The translations under genes and the position numbers were made by a program. 36,418 bases of DNA from Nitriliruptoraceae bacterium (GTDB lineage: Bacteria > Actinomycetota > Nitriliruptoria > Nitriliruptorales > Nitriliruptoraceae): contig SLMP01000028.1 in assembly GCA_007133465.1 (NCBI GenBank), positions 1 to 36,418 on the forward strand. The letters are read 5' to 3'. The notes beneath the pieces were generated by a model that did not search any database, had not been told where the DNA came from, and saw only the letters and a program-made list of their open reading frames with translations. Position 1 is the first letter of the stretch. Each line of letters starts with the position of its first letter. This document shows positions 1 to 8,632 of the stretch, in pieces.

Positions 1-14
1 CGCCGGTGGCAACG

Positions 15-20
15 TAGGGT
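15..20 (+). promoter_or_regulatory. -10 box TAGGGT upstream of uvrB
   Basis: TAGGGT matches the TANNNT -10 form that recurs before genes across this window. Transcription would start near 27. The matching -35 would fall before base 1, so it cannot be checked. No LexA-type GAAC...GTTC palindrome is visible between here and the uvrB start. Confidence 0.45.
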
Positions 21-137
21 CGACGGAGATCGGCTTCTCAGCGGTCGAGCGACGACGTGGAGCTGACCGTCGCGTCGCCCCGTACCGGCGGGCCTCACCC
101 GCGTTCGCCGTCACCACCCACCGATACCTTCGCCGCC

Positions 138-2243
138 ATGACGACCTCTGCCTCCGATGCCTTCGCGGCGCGCAACGACGCAGCGCGTGGCCGCCTGCAC
201 CGCTACCTCGGCGGCCAGACGCCCTTCCGCGTCGTCAGCGACTTCCAGCCGTCCGGCGACCAGCCGACGGCCATCGACACGATCGTGGAGGCGTTCCAGG
301 CGGGGGAACGGGCGGTCACCCTGCTCGGCGCCACCGGGACCGGCAAGACCTTCACCGCGGCCAAGGCGCTCGAACAGCTGCAGCGGCCGTGCCTCGTGAT
401 GGCGCCGAACAAGACCCTTGCGGCGCAGCTCGCCAACGAGTTCCGGGAGTTCTTGCCGGACAGCGCCGTCGAGTACTTCGTCTCCTACTACGACTACTAC
501 CAGCCCGAGGCCTACATCCCCTCGAGCGACACCTACATCGAGAAGGACTCGTCGATCAACGACGAGATCGACCGGCTCCGCCACCGCGCGACGATGGCGC
601 TGCTGTCCCGACGTGACGTCGTGGTAGTGGCGTCCGTCTCGTGCATCTACGGCCTCGGCTCGCCCTACGAGTACGAGGAAAAGGTGCTGTGGCTGCGCAC
701 CGGCGAGGAAGCCGGGCTCGATGCCTCGATGCGCAAGCTCGTCGACCTGCAGTACTCCCGCAACGACCTCACGCTCGTCCGCGGGACCTTCCGGGTGCGA
801 GGCGACACCCTCGAGGTGTTCCCGGCCGACGCCGAGATGGGCGTGCGGGTGGAGTTCTTCGGTGACGAGGTCGACCGTATCGTGCGGGTCGACCCCGTCA
901 CGGGCGAGGTCAGCAAGCCGATCCAGCAGACCGCGGTGTTCCCGGCGTCCCACTACGTCTCGTCGCGGGAGGCGCTCGAGCGGGCGGTCACCGGCATCGA
1001 GGCAGAGCTCGCGGAACGGCTCGCCGACCTCGAGAGCCGCAACCAGCTGCTCGAGGCGCAGCGCCTGCGGATGCGGACCAACTACGACCTGGAGATGATC
1101 CGCGAGGTCGGGTTCTGCAACGGCATCGAGAACTACTCGCGCCACTTCGACGGCCGGTCACCCGGGGAGCCGCCGTACACCCTGCTCGACTACTTCCCGT
1201 CGGACTTCCTCGTCTTCCTCGACGAGTCGCACGTCACCGTTCCGCAGATCGGTGGGATGTACGAGGGCGACCGGTCGCGCAAGGACACGCTGGTCGAACA
1301 CGGCTTCCGGTTGCCGTCCGCTCGCGACAACCGGCCGCTGACCTTCGACGAGTTCCTCCAGCGCATCGGCCAGCGCCTGTTCGTCTCCGCGACGCCCGGG
1401 CCCTACGAGCGGCGGGAGTCGGACACCATCGCGGAGCAGGTGATCCGGCCGACCGGGCTGGTCGACCCCGAGGTGATCGTGAAGCCGACGACGGGGCAGA
1501 TCGACGACCTGATGGAGTCGATCCGTCAGCGCACGGAACGCAAGCAACGGGTGCTCGTGACCACGCTGACCAAGAAGATGGCCGAGGACCTCACCGACTA
1601 TCTGCTCGAGAACGGCGTGCGGGTGCGCTACCTGCACTCCGATATCGACACGGTCGAGCGCGTGGCGATCCTGCGCTCCCTCCGGCTCGGCGAGTTCGAC
1701 GTCCTCGTCGGCATCAACCTGCTGCGGGAGGGCCTCGACCTGCCGGAGGTGTCGCTCGTCGCGATCCTCGACGCGGACAAGGAAGGCTTCCTGCGCTCCG
1801 CGACCTCCCTGATCCAGACGATCGGCCGCGCCGCCCGGAACGTCGACGGGCAGGTCGTGATGTACGCCGACCACGTCACCGCGGCCATGCGCGCCGCCCT
1901 CGAGGAGACCGAGCGCCGCCGCGAGAAGCAGCTGGCCCACAACCTCGAGCACGGCATCGACCCGCAGACGGTCCGGAAGCGCGTCGGCGACATCATCGCG
2001 GCGGTCCGCGCGGAGGAGCTCGGTGAGGACTACCGGCCCGACGAGTCACCCACCTCGCTCGCCGCGGTCACCGCCGACGCGGGCGAGCTTCCCGTCGAGG
2101 AGCTCGAGGCGCTGATCCGCCGCCTCGAGGAGGAGATGCACGAGGCGGCCGCGGAGCTGCGGTTCGAGTACGCGGCTCGCCTGCGCGACGAGGTGGCCGA
2201 GCTCAAGCGGGAGCGCAGCGCCATGCGCGCTGCGAACGTCTGA
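138..2243 (+). CDS. uvrB: Excinuclease ABC subunit B (UvrB)
   Basis: UvrB is the damage-verifying helicase-like subunit of nucleotide excision repair; UvrA loads it and it recruits UvrC for incision. With the ATG at 138 the protein has 701 residues, close to the family norm. The Walker A motif GATGTGKT lies at about 64-71, the tyrosine-rich beta-hairpin ([10 protein letters not shown]) at about 117-126, a DESH helicase box in the middle, helicase motif VI (QTIGRAARN) further on, and the C-terminal UVR motif that contacts UvrC in the last 45 residues. The start is uncertain: an in-frame GTG at 57 would add 27 residues that do not look like UvrB, but neither start has a strong ribosome-binding site. 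ATG 138 is preferred because family homology begins soon after it. uvrA and uvrC lie in the same window, so the whole incision system is present. Confidence 0.97.
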   Translation: MTTSASDAFAARNDAARGRLHRYLGGQTPFRVVSDFQPSGDQPTAIDTIVEAFQAGERAVTLLGATGTGKTFTAAKALEQLQRPCLVMAPNKTLAAQLANEFREFLPDSAVEYFVSYYDYYQPEAYIPSSDTYIEKDSSINDEIDRLRHRATMALLSRRDVVVVASVSCIYGLGSPYEYEEKVLWLRTGEEAGLDASMRKLVDLQYSRNDLTLVRGTFRVRGDTLEVFPADAEMGVRVEFFGDEVDRIVRVDPVTGEVSKPIQQTAVFPASHYVSSREALERAVTGIEAELAERLADLESRNQLLEAQRLRMRTNYDLEMIREVGFCNGIENYSRHFDGRSPGEPPYTLLDYFPSDFLVFLDESHVTVPQIGGMYEGDRSRKDTLVEHGFRLPSARDNRPLTFDEFLQRIGQRLFVSATPGPYERRESDTIAEQVIRPTGLVDPEVIVKPTTGQIDDLMESIRQRTERKQRVLVTTLTKKMAEDLTDYLLENGVRVRYLHSDIDTVERVAILRSLRLGEFDVLVGINLLREGLDLPEVSLVAILDADKEGFLRSATSLIQTIGRAARNVDGQVVMYADHVTAAMRAALEETERRREKQLAHNLEHGIDPQTVRKRVGDIIAAVRAEELGEDYRPDESPTSLAAVTADAGELPVEELEALIRRLEEEMHEAAAELRFEYAARLRDEVAELKRERSAMRAANV

Positions 2244-2296
2244 CCTGACGCGCCGTGCATGCTGACCCGACCGCTGCAACGCTCCGTGACCCGGTC

Positions 2297-2302
2297 TAGC
2301 CT
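2297..2302 (+). promoter_or_regulatory. -10 box TAGCCT, probable leaderless promoter for the ABC-2 operon
   Basis: TAGCCT is followed by exactly 8 nt and then ATG at 2311. Initiation about 7-8 nt after a -10 box would put the transcript 5' end at or next to the start codon. No clear -35 is visible. The same geometry recurs at 13046 and, on the minus strand, at 31899. Confidence 0.5.
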
Positions 2303-2310
2303 CGGGTCGG

Positions 2311-3351
2311 ATGTCGGCGCTCCCGCGCCGGCCGTTCGTGGGGCAGCCGGAGACGACGATGCAGGCCGACCGCAGCGCCGAGCGGATCGGTGATGGGCGG
2401 GGCTCAGACCCGTCTGCGGCGATCCTGATCTGTGATGGGCTGCGGCGCGCGTTCGGCGCGATCCAAGCCGTCGACGGGATCGGGTTCACCATCAGCCCCG
2501 GTGAGACCTACGGGCTGCTCGGACCGAACGGGGCGGGCAAGACCACGACGATCTCCATGATCGCAGGGCTCCTGCGCCCCGACGACGGGGAGATCACCGT
2601 CGTCGGCCGTCGCATGACCCCCAACTCGACGCGTGCCAAGGCGGAGGTCGGGTTGGTCCCGCAGGACCTCGCGATCTACCCCGACCTCTCGGCGCGAGAG
2701 AACCTCGTCTTCTTCGCGCGGCTCTACGGCCTGGATGCCGCGCGTCGGCGGGAACGCTGCGACGAGGTGCTGCGCGTCATCGGGCTCGCCGAGCGGGCCG
2801 ACGACCGGGCGGACACGTTCTCCGGCGGCATGAAGCGGCGGCTCAACATCGGCATCGGGCTGTTGCACGAACCGCGCCTGCTGATCCTCGACGAGCCGAC
2901 CGTCGGGGTCGACCCGCAGTCCCGCAACGCGATCCTGGAGTCGGTGGAACACCTCGCCACGGAGGGCATGGCGGTCCTCTACACCACCCACTACATGGAG
3001 GAGGCCGAGCGGCTCTGCGATCGCATCGCGATCGTGGACGAGGGGCGGATCGTCGCGGAGGGCACCCGGCCGGAACTCGTGGCCACGATCGGCAGCCTGG
3101 ATGTCGTCCGGCTCGAGGTGGCGGGGGACACCGTGCGGGCGAAGGCCGCACTCGAAGCTCACGACGAGGTCACCTCGGTGGACACCGACGGCACCGCGAT
3201 CGTCTGCCTGCTCCCCGGCGCGGCCCGAGCGCTGCCGCAGCTGCTCGCTGCGGTGGCTGCGACGGAGGCGACCGTGACCGCCGTCGAGGTCCGCGTGCCC
3301 GACCTCGAGGACGTCTTCCTGCACCACACCGGCAAAGCACTGAGGGACTGA
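2311..3351 (+). CDS. ABC-2 type transporter ATP-binding subunit
   Basis: This is the ATPase that would energise the two membrane proteins encoded next. The Walker A motif GPNGAGKT is at 71-78. Further on come the signature FSGGMKRRL, the Walker B LLILDEPTVGVD and the switch histidine in TTHYMEE, all intact. The DrrA/NatA-like fold has one nucleotide-binding domain and a C-terminal extension of about 90 residues. The ATG at 2311 gives 346 residues and sits 8 nt after a -10 box, favouring a leaderless message. An alternative ATG at 2359 is preceded by GGAG and would remove 16 non-conserved residues. It heads a three-gene operon, with a 1-nt gap to the next gene. The exported substrate (drug, lipid or polysaccharide) cannot be told from sequence. 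Confidence 0.9.
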   Translation: MSALPRRPFVGQPETTMQADRSAERIGDGRGSDPSAAILICDGLRRAFGAIQAVDGIGFTISPGETYGLLGPNGAGKTTTISMIAGLLRPDDGEITVVGRRMTPNSTRAKAEVGLVPQDLAIYPDLSARENLVFFARLYGLDAARRRERCDEVLRVIGLAERADDRADTFSGGMKRRLNIGIGLLHEPRLLILDEPTVGVDPQSRNAILESVEHLATEGMAVLYTTHYMEEAERLCDRIAIVDEGRIVAEGTRPELVATIGSLDVVRLEVAGDTVRAKAALEAHDEVTSVDTDGTAIVCLLPGAARALPQLLAAVAATEATVTAVEVRVPDLEDVFLHHTGKALRD

Positions 3352-3352
3352 C

Positions 3353-4519
3353 GTGCTGCGTGCCGCGTTGCTGATCCTCGGCAAGGACCTGCGTCTGCGG
3401 CTGCGCGACCGCAGCGTGCTGCTGTTCGGCGTGATCGTCCCCCTCGGCCTCACCGTCGTCTTCTCGTTGATCTTCCCGGAGATGGACGAGTTCGAGCTGC
3501 CTGCTGCCGTGGTGGACCTGGACGGGGGACCGATCGGCGCCGCCTTCGCGGACGAACTCCTCCCGGAGCTCGTGGCCGCGGAGGTGGTGGTCGAGGTGCC
3601 CGCCGCCGACGAGGCCGCGGCTCGGGCGCTGCTCGCCGACGGTGACATCTCGGCCGCCTGGATCCTGCCGGAGGGCATGAGCGACGCCGTCGCCGCCGGC
3701 CGCGGCGCACGGATCGAGGTGCTCGTCAATCCGGACCGTGCGTTGGCCGCCGAGGTCGCGCAGGGGGTCGCGCGAGGGTTCGCGACCCGGATCGACGAGG
3801 TGACCCTCGCGGTGGCCACGGCGGCCGTCTCGGGCGTACCGGCCGACCAGCTCGAGGCGGTGGGGCAGCGCGCGGCCACCAGCCCGCCGCTCGTCACCGT
3901 CGAGCCGCTGGTCGCGCAGGACGCGCAGCTCGACCCGATCAGCTACCTCGCCGCCGGCATGGCCGCCTTCTTCGTGTTCTTCACCGTGCAGTACGGGGTG
4001 ACGGGGCTGCTGGAGGAACGTCAGCAGGGCACGATGCCGCGGCTCCTCGCGGCGCCGATCCCGCCCGCGTCGATACAGATCGGCAAGGCGGCCGGCGCGT
4101 TCCTCCTCGGGGTCGTGTCGACGACCGTGCTCGCGGTCGGGTCGCGGCTGCTCCTCGGCGCGTCGTGGGGTCCCCCGGTCGGGACGGCGATCCTGATCGT
4201 CGCACTGGTGATCGCCGCCACCGGCCTGATGGCGTTCGTCGGCAGCTACGCCCGCACCGCCGAACAGGCCGGCAACCTGCAGTCGATCGTGGCGGTGAGC
4301 CTCGGCATGCTCGGCGGGGTCTTCTTCCCGATCGGGGCGGGGTGGCTGGCCACCGTGGCTGCCGTCTCCCCGCACGGCTGGTTCCTGCGGGGTCTCGGGG
4401 CCCAGGTCGCCGACGGCGACTGGCGTGCCGTGCTGCCGGCTGCCGGCGCGATGGTGCTCTTCGGCGTCGTCGCGGCGGTCCCGGCGGTCCTGCGGCTGCG
4501 GAAGGCGATCCGGTGGTGA
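3353..4519 (+). CDS. ABC-2 family transporter permease (first of pair)
   Basis: A 388-residue membrane subunit of an ABC-2 exporter. One hydrophobic helix (about 21-41) follows a basic N-terminus. Then comes a hydrophilic extracytoplasmic region to about 200, and then a cluster of roughly five to six helices to the C-terminus. This one-plus-five/six layout is typical of ABC2_membrane_3 proteins, where the large loop faces outside. The GTG start follows the ATPase stop after a single base and has GAGGG at 3342-3346. The gene overlaps the next permease by four bases (GTGA), so the three genes are surely co-translated. It is a paralogue of the next gene and the two probably form a heterodimeric channel. 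Confidence 0.85.
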   Translation: MLRAALLILGKDLRLRLRDRSVLLFGVIVPLGLTVVFSLIFPEMDEFELPAAVVDLDGGPIGAAFADELLPELVAAEVVVEVPAADEAAARALLADGDISAAWILPEGMSDAVAAGRGARIEVLVNPDRALAAEVAQGVARGFATRIDEVTLAVATAAVSGVPADQLEAVGQRAATSPPLVTVEPLVAQDAQLDPISYLAAGMAAFFVFFTVQYGVTGLLEERQQGTMPRLLAAPIPPASIQIGKAAGAFLLGVVSTTVLAVGSRLLLGASWGPPVGTAILIVALVIAATGLMAFVGSYARTAEQAGNLQSIVAVSLGMLGGVFFPIGAGWLATVAAVSPHGWFLRGLGAQVADGDWRAVLPAAGAMVLFGVVAAVPAVLRLRKAIRW

Positions 4520-5685
4520 GGCTCGCCGCGATCACCCGGGTGGAGCTCGTCCGGCTCCTGCGCGACCGGTCGAACCTGTTCTTCGTCCTGGTACTTCCGC
4601 TGCTGCTCGTGGTGCTGATCGGCGCGCAGTTCGGCGGCTCCTTCGACGCGCGCATCGGCGTGGTCGGCCCCGACGGGGATGCGGCCGTCGATGCGGTCGT
4701 GGCCGACCTCGATGCCCGTGACGGCATCGCGACCGTCGCCTACACCGACCGAGAGCTGCTGCTCGACGAGGTGGAGCGCAACCTGCTGAGCGCCGGGCTC
4801 GTGCTTCCCGACGACGTCTCGGACACGCTCGCCGCGTCCGAACCCGTCGAGGTCGCGTTCATCGCCCAACCGGACGCCGGGTCGCAGTCCCTGCGGTCGG
4901 TCGTGGAGGCGGCGCTGGCGGAGCACGCCGCGATCGCCGGCGCGGTGGCCGCGGCGGCCTCGGAGAGCCAGGTGCCGCCGGAGGAGCTGGGGGCGACCGC
5001 GGCGGACCTGCGCGAGGGACTCCCTCGGGTCGAGGTCGCGACGGTCGCCGTCGGCGGCGACGAGCTGGCGCAGGAGTTCGCGGGCCTCGGCCAGTTCGAC
5101 CTCGGGGCGTCGACCCAGCTCGTGCTGTTCACCTTCCTGACCGCCTTGACCGGGAGCGCGGCGCTGATCCAGACCCGCAAGCTGGGCGTGGCGACGAGGA
5201 TGGCGTCCACACCCACGTCGATCGCGTCGATCCTCGGCGGGCAGGCCGCCGGACGCATCGCGGTGGCGCTGTTCCAGGCCGGCTACATCGTCGTGACCAC
5301 CTTGCTGCTGTTCCAGGTCAACTGGGGTGCGCCGACGGCCACGGCGGCGGTCGTGCTGCTGTTCTCGATCGCCGCGGGGGCGGCCGGCATGCTGATCGGT
5401 TCGATCGCGAACAACGATGCCCAGGCGGGCGGGCTCGGCGTCGGGTTGGGGATCGGGTTGGCGGCCCTCGGCGGGAGCATGGTCCCGATCGAGTTCTATC
5501 CCGAGGGGATGCGAGTGATCGCCGCCGTCACCCCCCACTACTGGGCCAACCAGGCGATGGCCGAGATCATCCGGCGCGACGGGACGATCGTCGACGTCCT
5601 CCCGCAGCTCGGCATGCTCGCCCTGTTCTGCGTCGTGCTGCTGGCCCTGGCATCCTGGCGGCTGTACCGGGCCCTGATCCGCTGA
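4516..5685 (+). CDS. ABC-2 family transporter permease (second of pair)
   Basis: A 389-residue paralogue of the preceding permease with the same layout: one N-terminal helix after a basic stretch (RLLRDRSN), an outside region of about 170 residues rich in Asp, Ala and Val, then a helix bundle ending in a basic tail. The frame stays open upstream to 4165, but that part overlaps the first permease and is not homologous. The start is GTG 4516, which overlaps the preceding stop as GTGA, or GTG 4513. GGAAGG at 4500-4505 serves either, with slightly better spacing for 4513. It is the last gene of the operon; no strong terminator hairpin is seen before the next promoter at 5754. Confidence 0.85.
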   Translation: MRLAAITRVELVRLLRDRSNLFFVLVLPLLLVVLIGAQFGGSFDARIGVVGPDGDAAVDAVVADLDARDGIATVAYTDRELLLDEVERNLLSAGLVLPDDVSDTLAASEPVEVAFIAQPDAGSQSLRSVVEAALAEHAAIAGAVAAAASESQVPPEELGATAADLREGLPRVEVATVAVGGDELAQEFAGLGQFDLGASTQLVLFTFLTALTGSAALIQTRKLGVATRMASTPTSIASILGGQAAGRIAVALFQAGYIVVTTLLLFQVNWGAPTATAAVVLLFSIAAGAAGMLIGSIANNDAQAGGLGVGLGIGLAALGGSMVPIEFYPEGMRVIAAVTPHYWANQAMAEIIRRDGTIVDVLPQLGMLALFCVVLLALASWRLYRALIR

Positions 5686-5753
5686 GCGGCACGCACCGGC
5701 CCGGCCGTTGCCGCTGGACCGTGCCTGCGCGACGGCACGACGGGTGGGCAAGC

Positions 5754-5759
5754 TAGGCT
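5754..5759 (+). promoter_or_regulatory. -10 box TAGGCT before the small membrane-protein gene
   Basis: TAGGCT lies in the 116-base gap after the ABC-2 operon. Initiation near 5767 would give a short leader to the ATG at 5802, or a leaderless mRNA for the alternative GTG at 5769 (9 nt after the box). No convincing -35 is seen. Confidence 0.45.
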
Positions 5760-5801
5760 CGCAGGCCGGTGGTTGCTCCCGACGCCCGAAGGCCGTGCCC
5801 A

Positions 5802-6197
5802 ATGACCGACGTCCTCTACCAGGTCCACATGTGGCTCGCCTACGCCACGACGGTCGCCGTGCTGGTCGGCGCGCTGATGGGGTTCGGTCGGGCGAAGGAC
5901 GCCCGTGAGTTCTCGTCCGGTGCGTACGTACTCCCGATGGTGCTGCTCGACATCGTCGTGACGTTCGGTCTGGTGCTCTACGTCGTGTCGCAGGCGTGGC
6001 AGGGACGGCCGGAGATCGCCTACGTCCACCCCGTGCTCGCGGTCATCGCCCTCGGTCTGGGCCACGCGCTGCTCGGTCGGGCGAAGCAGCAGCGGATGGC
6101 CGTCGACGCGCACCGGACGGCAGCTCGGGGGCTGCTGTTGGCGCTGCTGTTCATCTTGGCTGCGATCGGCGTGGCGAGCGCCCCGCCGTTCCTCTAG
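5802..6197 (+). CDS. Small four-helix membrane protein, function unknown
   Basis: A 131-residue protein with four predicted membrane helices at about 9-27, 42-62, 75-92 and 108-126, short loops, and a basic segment (RAKQQR) between helices three and four that suggests a cytoplasmic loop. Histidines occur in or near three helices (QVHMW, YVHPV, LGHAL). Intramembrane histidines can bind haem, but nothing proves that here. I do not recognise the family; the topology is reminiscent of small DUF1516/YisL-like proteins. The ATG at 5802 has a weak GAAGG at 5788-5792; GTG 5769 would add 11 residues. It is probably co-transcribed with the DUF2007-like gene 10 bases downstream. Confidence 0.72.
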   Translation: MTDVLYQVHMWLAYATTVAVLVGALMGFGRAKDAREFSSGAYVLPMVLLDIVVTFGLVLYVVSQAWQGRPEIAYVHPVLAVIALGLGHALLGRAKQQRMAVDAHRTAARGLLLALLFILAAIGVASAPPFL

Positions 6198-6207
6198 GCC
6201 GCTACCC

Positions 6208-6477
6208 ATGGCGAGGATCGACCGGTTCACGACCCGCGTGCAGGCGGAGCTCGCTTGCGGGCTGCTCATCGCGAACGGCTTCGACGCGATCGTGCTGGCG
6301 GACGACGCGGGCGGCAACCGGCCGGAGATCAGCTTCGGGATCGGCGGGACGGTGGTCGTCGTGCCCGACCAGCAGCACGACGAGGCGTTGGCCCTGCTGG
6401 ACGCCGTCTTCGACGCCCCGATCGACTTCGAGGGTGCCGTGGAAGACGAGGGTGCCGTCGAGGACGAGCGGCCGTGA
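6208..6477 (+). CDS. DUF2007-like small protein
   Basis: An 89-residue soluble protein. The opening MARIDRFTTRVQAELACGLL, with a following glycine-rich beta segment, resembles the DUF2007 fold (a ferredoxin-like domain of proteins sometimes called putative signal transducers). In those proteins the N-terminal helix scans for a length register and the strands follow. The last 20 residues are acidic and hold a tandem GAVEDE repeat at about 75-86. It starts 10 bases after the preceding stop, without an obvious strong ribosome-binding site. The role is unknown; pairing with a small membrane protein suggests the two act together. Confidence 0.72.
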   Translation: MARIDRFTTRVQAELACGLLIANGFDAIVLADDAGGNRPEISFGIGGTVVVVPDQQHDEALALLDAVFDAPIDFEGAVEDEGAVEDERP

Positions 6478-6496
6478 GCCAGGCCCGATCCTGTCG

Positions 6497-6616
6497 CTAG
6501 CCGAACAGCGTCAGGATCATCGAGCGGGAGCTCACCAGGAACCAGGCGAGCACCACCATCAGGCACGCGCCGGCGACGGCGAGGCGCAGCTGTCGGAGGT
6601 ACTGGCGAAGGCCCAT
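6497..6616 (-). CDS. 39-residue single-pass membrane peptide
   Basis: A short minus-strand reading frame runs from ATG at 6616 to TAG at 6497. It has a basic amphipathic N-terminus (MGLRQYLRQLRLAVAG), one hydrophobic helix at about 12-28 (ending LAWFLVSS) and a short hydrophobic tail ending LTLFG. The positive-inside rule puts the N-terminus in the cytoplasm. A -10-like CATACT (6628 to 6623 on the minus strand) ends 6 nt before the ATG, which would give a leaderless mRNA. The frame is exactly contained in the gap between converging neighbours. No family is recognised. It is reported because its composition, promoter and position fit a real small gene, not because function is known. Confidence 0.5.
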   Translation of the reverse strand: MGLRQYLRQLRLAVAGACLMVVLAWFLVSSRSMILTLFG

Positions 6617-6622
6617 GCCGGG

Positions 6623-6628
6623 AGTATG
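6623..6628 (-). promoter_or_regulatory. -10-like CATACT for the 39-residue peptide gene
   Basis: On the minus strand CATACT is followed by CCCGGC and then ATG, so the transcript would begin at or very close to the start codon. It lies between the start of the small gene and the end of the coiled-coil gene. Confidence 0.35.
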
Positions 6629-6649
6629 CCAGCCCCGGCGAAGGCGGGC

Positions 6650-6850
6650 TCAGTACCCGGCGCCCCGCTCCTCGGCGAGCGCCTCGGCCAGGGCGTCCCG
6701 CTCCGCCTCGAGCTGCTCCACGAGCTCCGCGAGCTGATCGCGCTCGGCCGTCAGCTCGGCGACGAGCTGGACGAGCTGGTCCGGCGTCGCGGCGAGCAGC
6801 TCCTCTCGCGACGGTCGGCGTGCCCGGCCCTCTCGGAACGGGTCGGTCAT
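6650..6850 (-). CDS. 66-residue coiled-coil protein
   Basis: The ATG at 6850 is preceded on the minus strand by GGAGG with 7-nt spacing, an ideal ribosome-binding site, which supports this as a real gene. The protein has a basic N-terminal third (GRARRPSREELL). From about residue 25 to 62 a heptad-patterned helix carries Leu/Val at core positions (LVQLVAELTAERDQL and following), predicting a leucine-zipper-like dimer. It starts 22 bases after the hydrolase stop and is therefore the third gene of the D-lactate dehydrogenase operon. No DNA-binding or enzymatic motif is visible. Similar short coiled-coil proteins are common and mostly uncharacterised in actinobacteria. Confidence 0.75.
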   Translation of the reverse strand: MTDPFREGRARRPSREELLAATPDQLVQLVAELTAERDQLAELVEQLEAERDALAEALAEERGAGY

Positions 6851-6872
6851 CGCTCATCCTCCCTGGCGGCCG

Positions 6873-7553
6873 TCACCATCCGCGGGCGCGCCACGCCGCG
6901 AGGTGTGGGCGCTCGGCACCGATGGTGGTGTCGTCCCCGTGCCCCGGGTAGACCCACGTGTCGTCCGGCAGCCGATCGAATACCTCGCGTTCGAGGCCGT
7001 CCATGATCAGGCGGAAGCGTTCGGGGTCCCCCCAGGTGTTGCCGGGTCCGCCCGGGAAGAGGCTGTCGCCGCTGAACAGGTGCGGCCGCGCCTCCCCCTG
7101 GACCAGGTAGAGCAGCGATCCGTCGGTGTGCCCCGGGACGTGGATCACCTCGACGGTCAGGTCGCCGACCGTCAGCAGCTCGCCGGGCGCCAGCTCGCGG
7201 TCGAGCGCCGCCGGGAACAGCTCGGCGTCGCCCGGGTGGCCCCAGACCGCCAGCCCCGGGTCGCTGGCCAGGTCCGGCCAGGCCCGGACGTGGTCCCAGT
7301 GCCCGTGCGTCTGCACGGCGGCGACCGGAGCACGGTCGCCGAGCGCCTCGCGCAGCCGTTCCGGTCGCGCGGCCGCGTCGATCAGCAGGGCGGCACCGGT
7401 GCGCCGGCACCGCAGGACGTAGACGTTGTTGTCCATCTCCTCGACCGACAGCTTGCGGACCAGCAGCGGGCCGTCCTCGCGGTCCTGCCACGGCCCGTCC
7501 GGGTCGACGTGGCCGGTGTAGCGGTCGGCCGCCTCGTCGCCCGGGCCGTTCAT
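6873..7553 (-). CDS. Metallo-beta-lactamase-fold hydrolase, glyoxalase II-like
   Basis: A 226-residue member of the MBL-fold hydrolases, which use a binuclear metal site to cleave thioesters or related bonds. Metal ligands are in place: the HxHxDH motif (THGHWDH) at 83-88, His 142 in VPGHTDGS, Asp 163 in SGDSLFPGG and His 205 in VYPGHGDD. This set and the spacing match the glyoxalase II/GloB-like group. Its ATG overlaps the TGA of the D-lactate dehydrogenase gene as ATGA (7550-7553), so translation is coupled. Glyoxalase II releases D-lactate, the substrate of the neighbour, which suggests but does not prove a methylglyoxal detoxification route using a low-molecular-weight thiol such as mycothiol. 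Confidence 0.88.
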   Translation of the reverse strand: MNGPGDEAADRYTGHVDPDGPWQDREDGPLLVRKLSVEEMDNNVYVLRCRRTGAALLIDAAARPERLREALGDRAPVAAVQTHGHWDHVRAWPDLASDPGLAVWGHPGDAELFPAALDRELAPGELLTVGDLTVEVIHVPGHTDGSLLYLVQGEARPHLFSGDSLFPGGPGNTWGDPERFRLIMDGLEREVFDRLPDDTWVYPGHGDDTTIGAERPHLAAWRARGW

Positions 7554-8581
7554 GCCGGATCCGCGGCGCCGTCCGGTGCCCGGACCTCCTCGGGCGTGAG
7601 CTCGTTGCCCGATCGGCCGCCCCGCTCGAAGACCGTGGCGTTGCCGAGGGTCGTCTCCGCGATGTTCGCGAGCGCCTCCTGGGTGAAGAACGCCTGGTGG
7701 GCGGTGATCAGCACGTTCGGGAAGGTGAGCAGCCGGGCGAACACGTCGTCGGTGATGACCTGGTCGGAGAGGTCCTCGAAGAACAGGTCGGCCTCCTCCT
7801 CGTAGACGTCGATCGCGAGGTTGCCGATCTTCCCGGTCTTCAACGCGTCGATCGCCGCCTGGGTGTCGATCAGGGGGCCGCGGCTGGTGTTGACGATCAT
7901 GACCCCGTCCTTCATCTTCGCGAGCGACTCCGCGTTGATGATGTGGTGGGTCTCCGGCGTCAGCGGGCAGTGCAGGGTGATGACGTCGCACTCCGCGAAC
8001 AGCGTGTCGAGGTCCACGTACCGGACGCCGAGGTCGCGGACGTCGTCGTTCTGCCGGATGTCGTACGCGCGCATCGAGCAGCCGAACCCGCGCATGATGC
8101 GGGCCACGATCTGCCCGATCCTGCCGGTCCCGATGATGCCGACGCGCTTGTTGCGCAGGTCGAAGCCGAGCAGTCCGTCGAGGGAGAAGTTGCCGTCCCG
8201 GACGCGGTTGTAGGCGCGGTGGATCCGCCGTTCGACCGACAGCATCATCCCGACGGTGTGCTCGGCGACCGCATAGGGCGAGTAGGCGGGCACGCGGGCG
8301 ACGGTGAGGTGGTTGGCCACGGCGGCGTCGAGGTCGATGTGGTTGAACCCGGCCGAGCGCAGGGTGAGCAGCTTCACCCCGACCGCGGCCAGCTTCTCGA
8401 TGGTCGCGGCGTCCGCGATGTCGTTGACGAACGGGCAGACCGCGTCGAAGCCCTCGGCCAGCTTGGCGGTGTTCGGTGCGAGGCGAGCGTCGAGGAACTC
8501 GAGGTCGTGGCCGTGGCGCTCGTTCGCCTGGGTGAGGTAGGTGCGGTCGTAGCTGCGAGCGCTGTAGACGGCGATGCGCAT
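7550..8581 (-). CDS. ldhA: D-lactate dehydrogenase (2-hydroxyacid dehydrogenase family)
   Basis: It interconverts D-lactate and pyruvate with NAD. The protein has 343 residues from the ATG at 8581, which has GGAG six bases upstream; an open extension to 8677 is not conserved. Along its length it strongly resembles fermentative LdhA. Matching features are the N-terminal [10 protein letters not shown], the substrate-binding [27 protein letters not shown], the NAD-binding GTGRIG at 151-156, the active-site Arg 234 in NTSRG, the Glu near 261-263 in DVYEEE, and the catalytic His 295 in AHQAFFT. It is the first gene of a minus-strand operon with the MBL-fold hydrolase and the coiled-coil gene, divergent from uvrA. 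The physiological direction is not decided by sequence. Confidence 0.92.
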   Translation of the reverse strand: MRIAVYSARSYDRTYLTQANERHGHDLEFLDARLAPNTAKLAEGFDAVCPFVNDIADAATIEKLAAVGVKLLTLRSAGFNHIDLDAAVANHLTVARVPAYSPYAVAEHTVGMMLSVERRIHRAYNRVRDGNFSLDGLLGFDLRNKRVGIIGTGRIGQIVARIMRGFGCSMRAYDIRQNDDVRDLGVRYVDLDTLFAECDVITLHCPLTPETHHIINAESLAKMKDGVMIVNTSRGPLIDTQAAIDALKTGKIGNLAIDVYEEEADLFFEDLSDQVITDDVFARLLTFPNVLITAHQAFFTQEALANIAETTLGNATVFERGGRSGNELTPEEVRAPDGAADPA

Positions 8582-8616
8582 CCAGGTCTCCGGTCCAGGG
8601 CGGTACGGGAAGCGCG

Positions 8617-8622
8617 ACTCTA
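8617..8622 (-). promoter_or_regulatory. -10 box TAGAGT for the ldhA operon
   Basis: On the minus strand TAGAGT runs 8622 to 8617, predicting initiation near 8609 and a leader of about 28 nt to the ldhA ATG at 8581. The expected -35 position falls inside the inverted repeat at 8633-8659. Confidence 0.4.
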
Positions 8623-8632
8623 CGCGCTCGTC

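Noticed and set aside
4165-4515. Upstream extension of the second ABC-2 permease by 117 codons
   Set aside because: The extension overlaps the first permease in another frame, is Arg/Gly-rich and has no homology; GTG 4516 with its stop-start overlap is the natural start.
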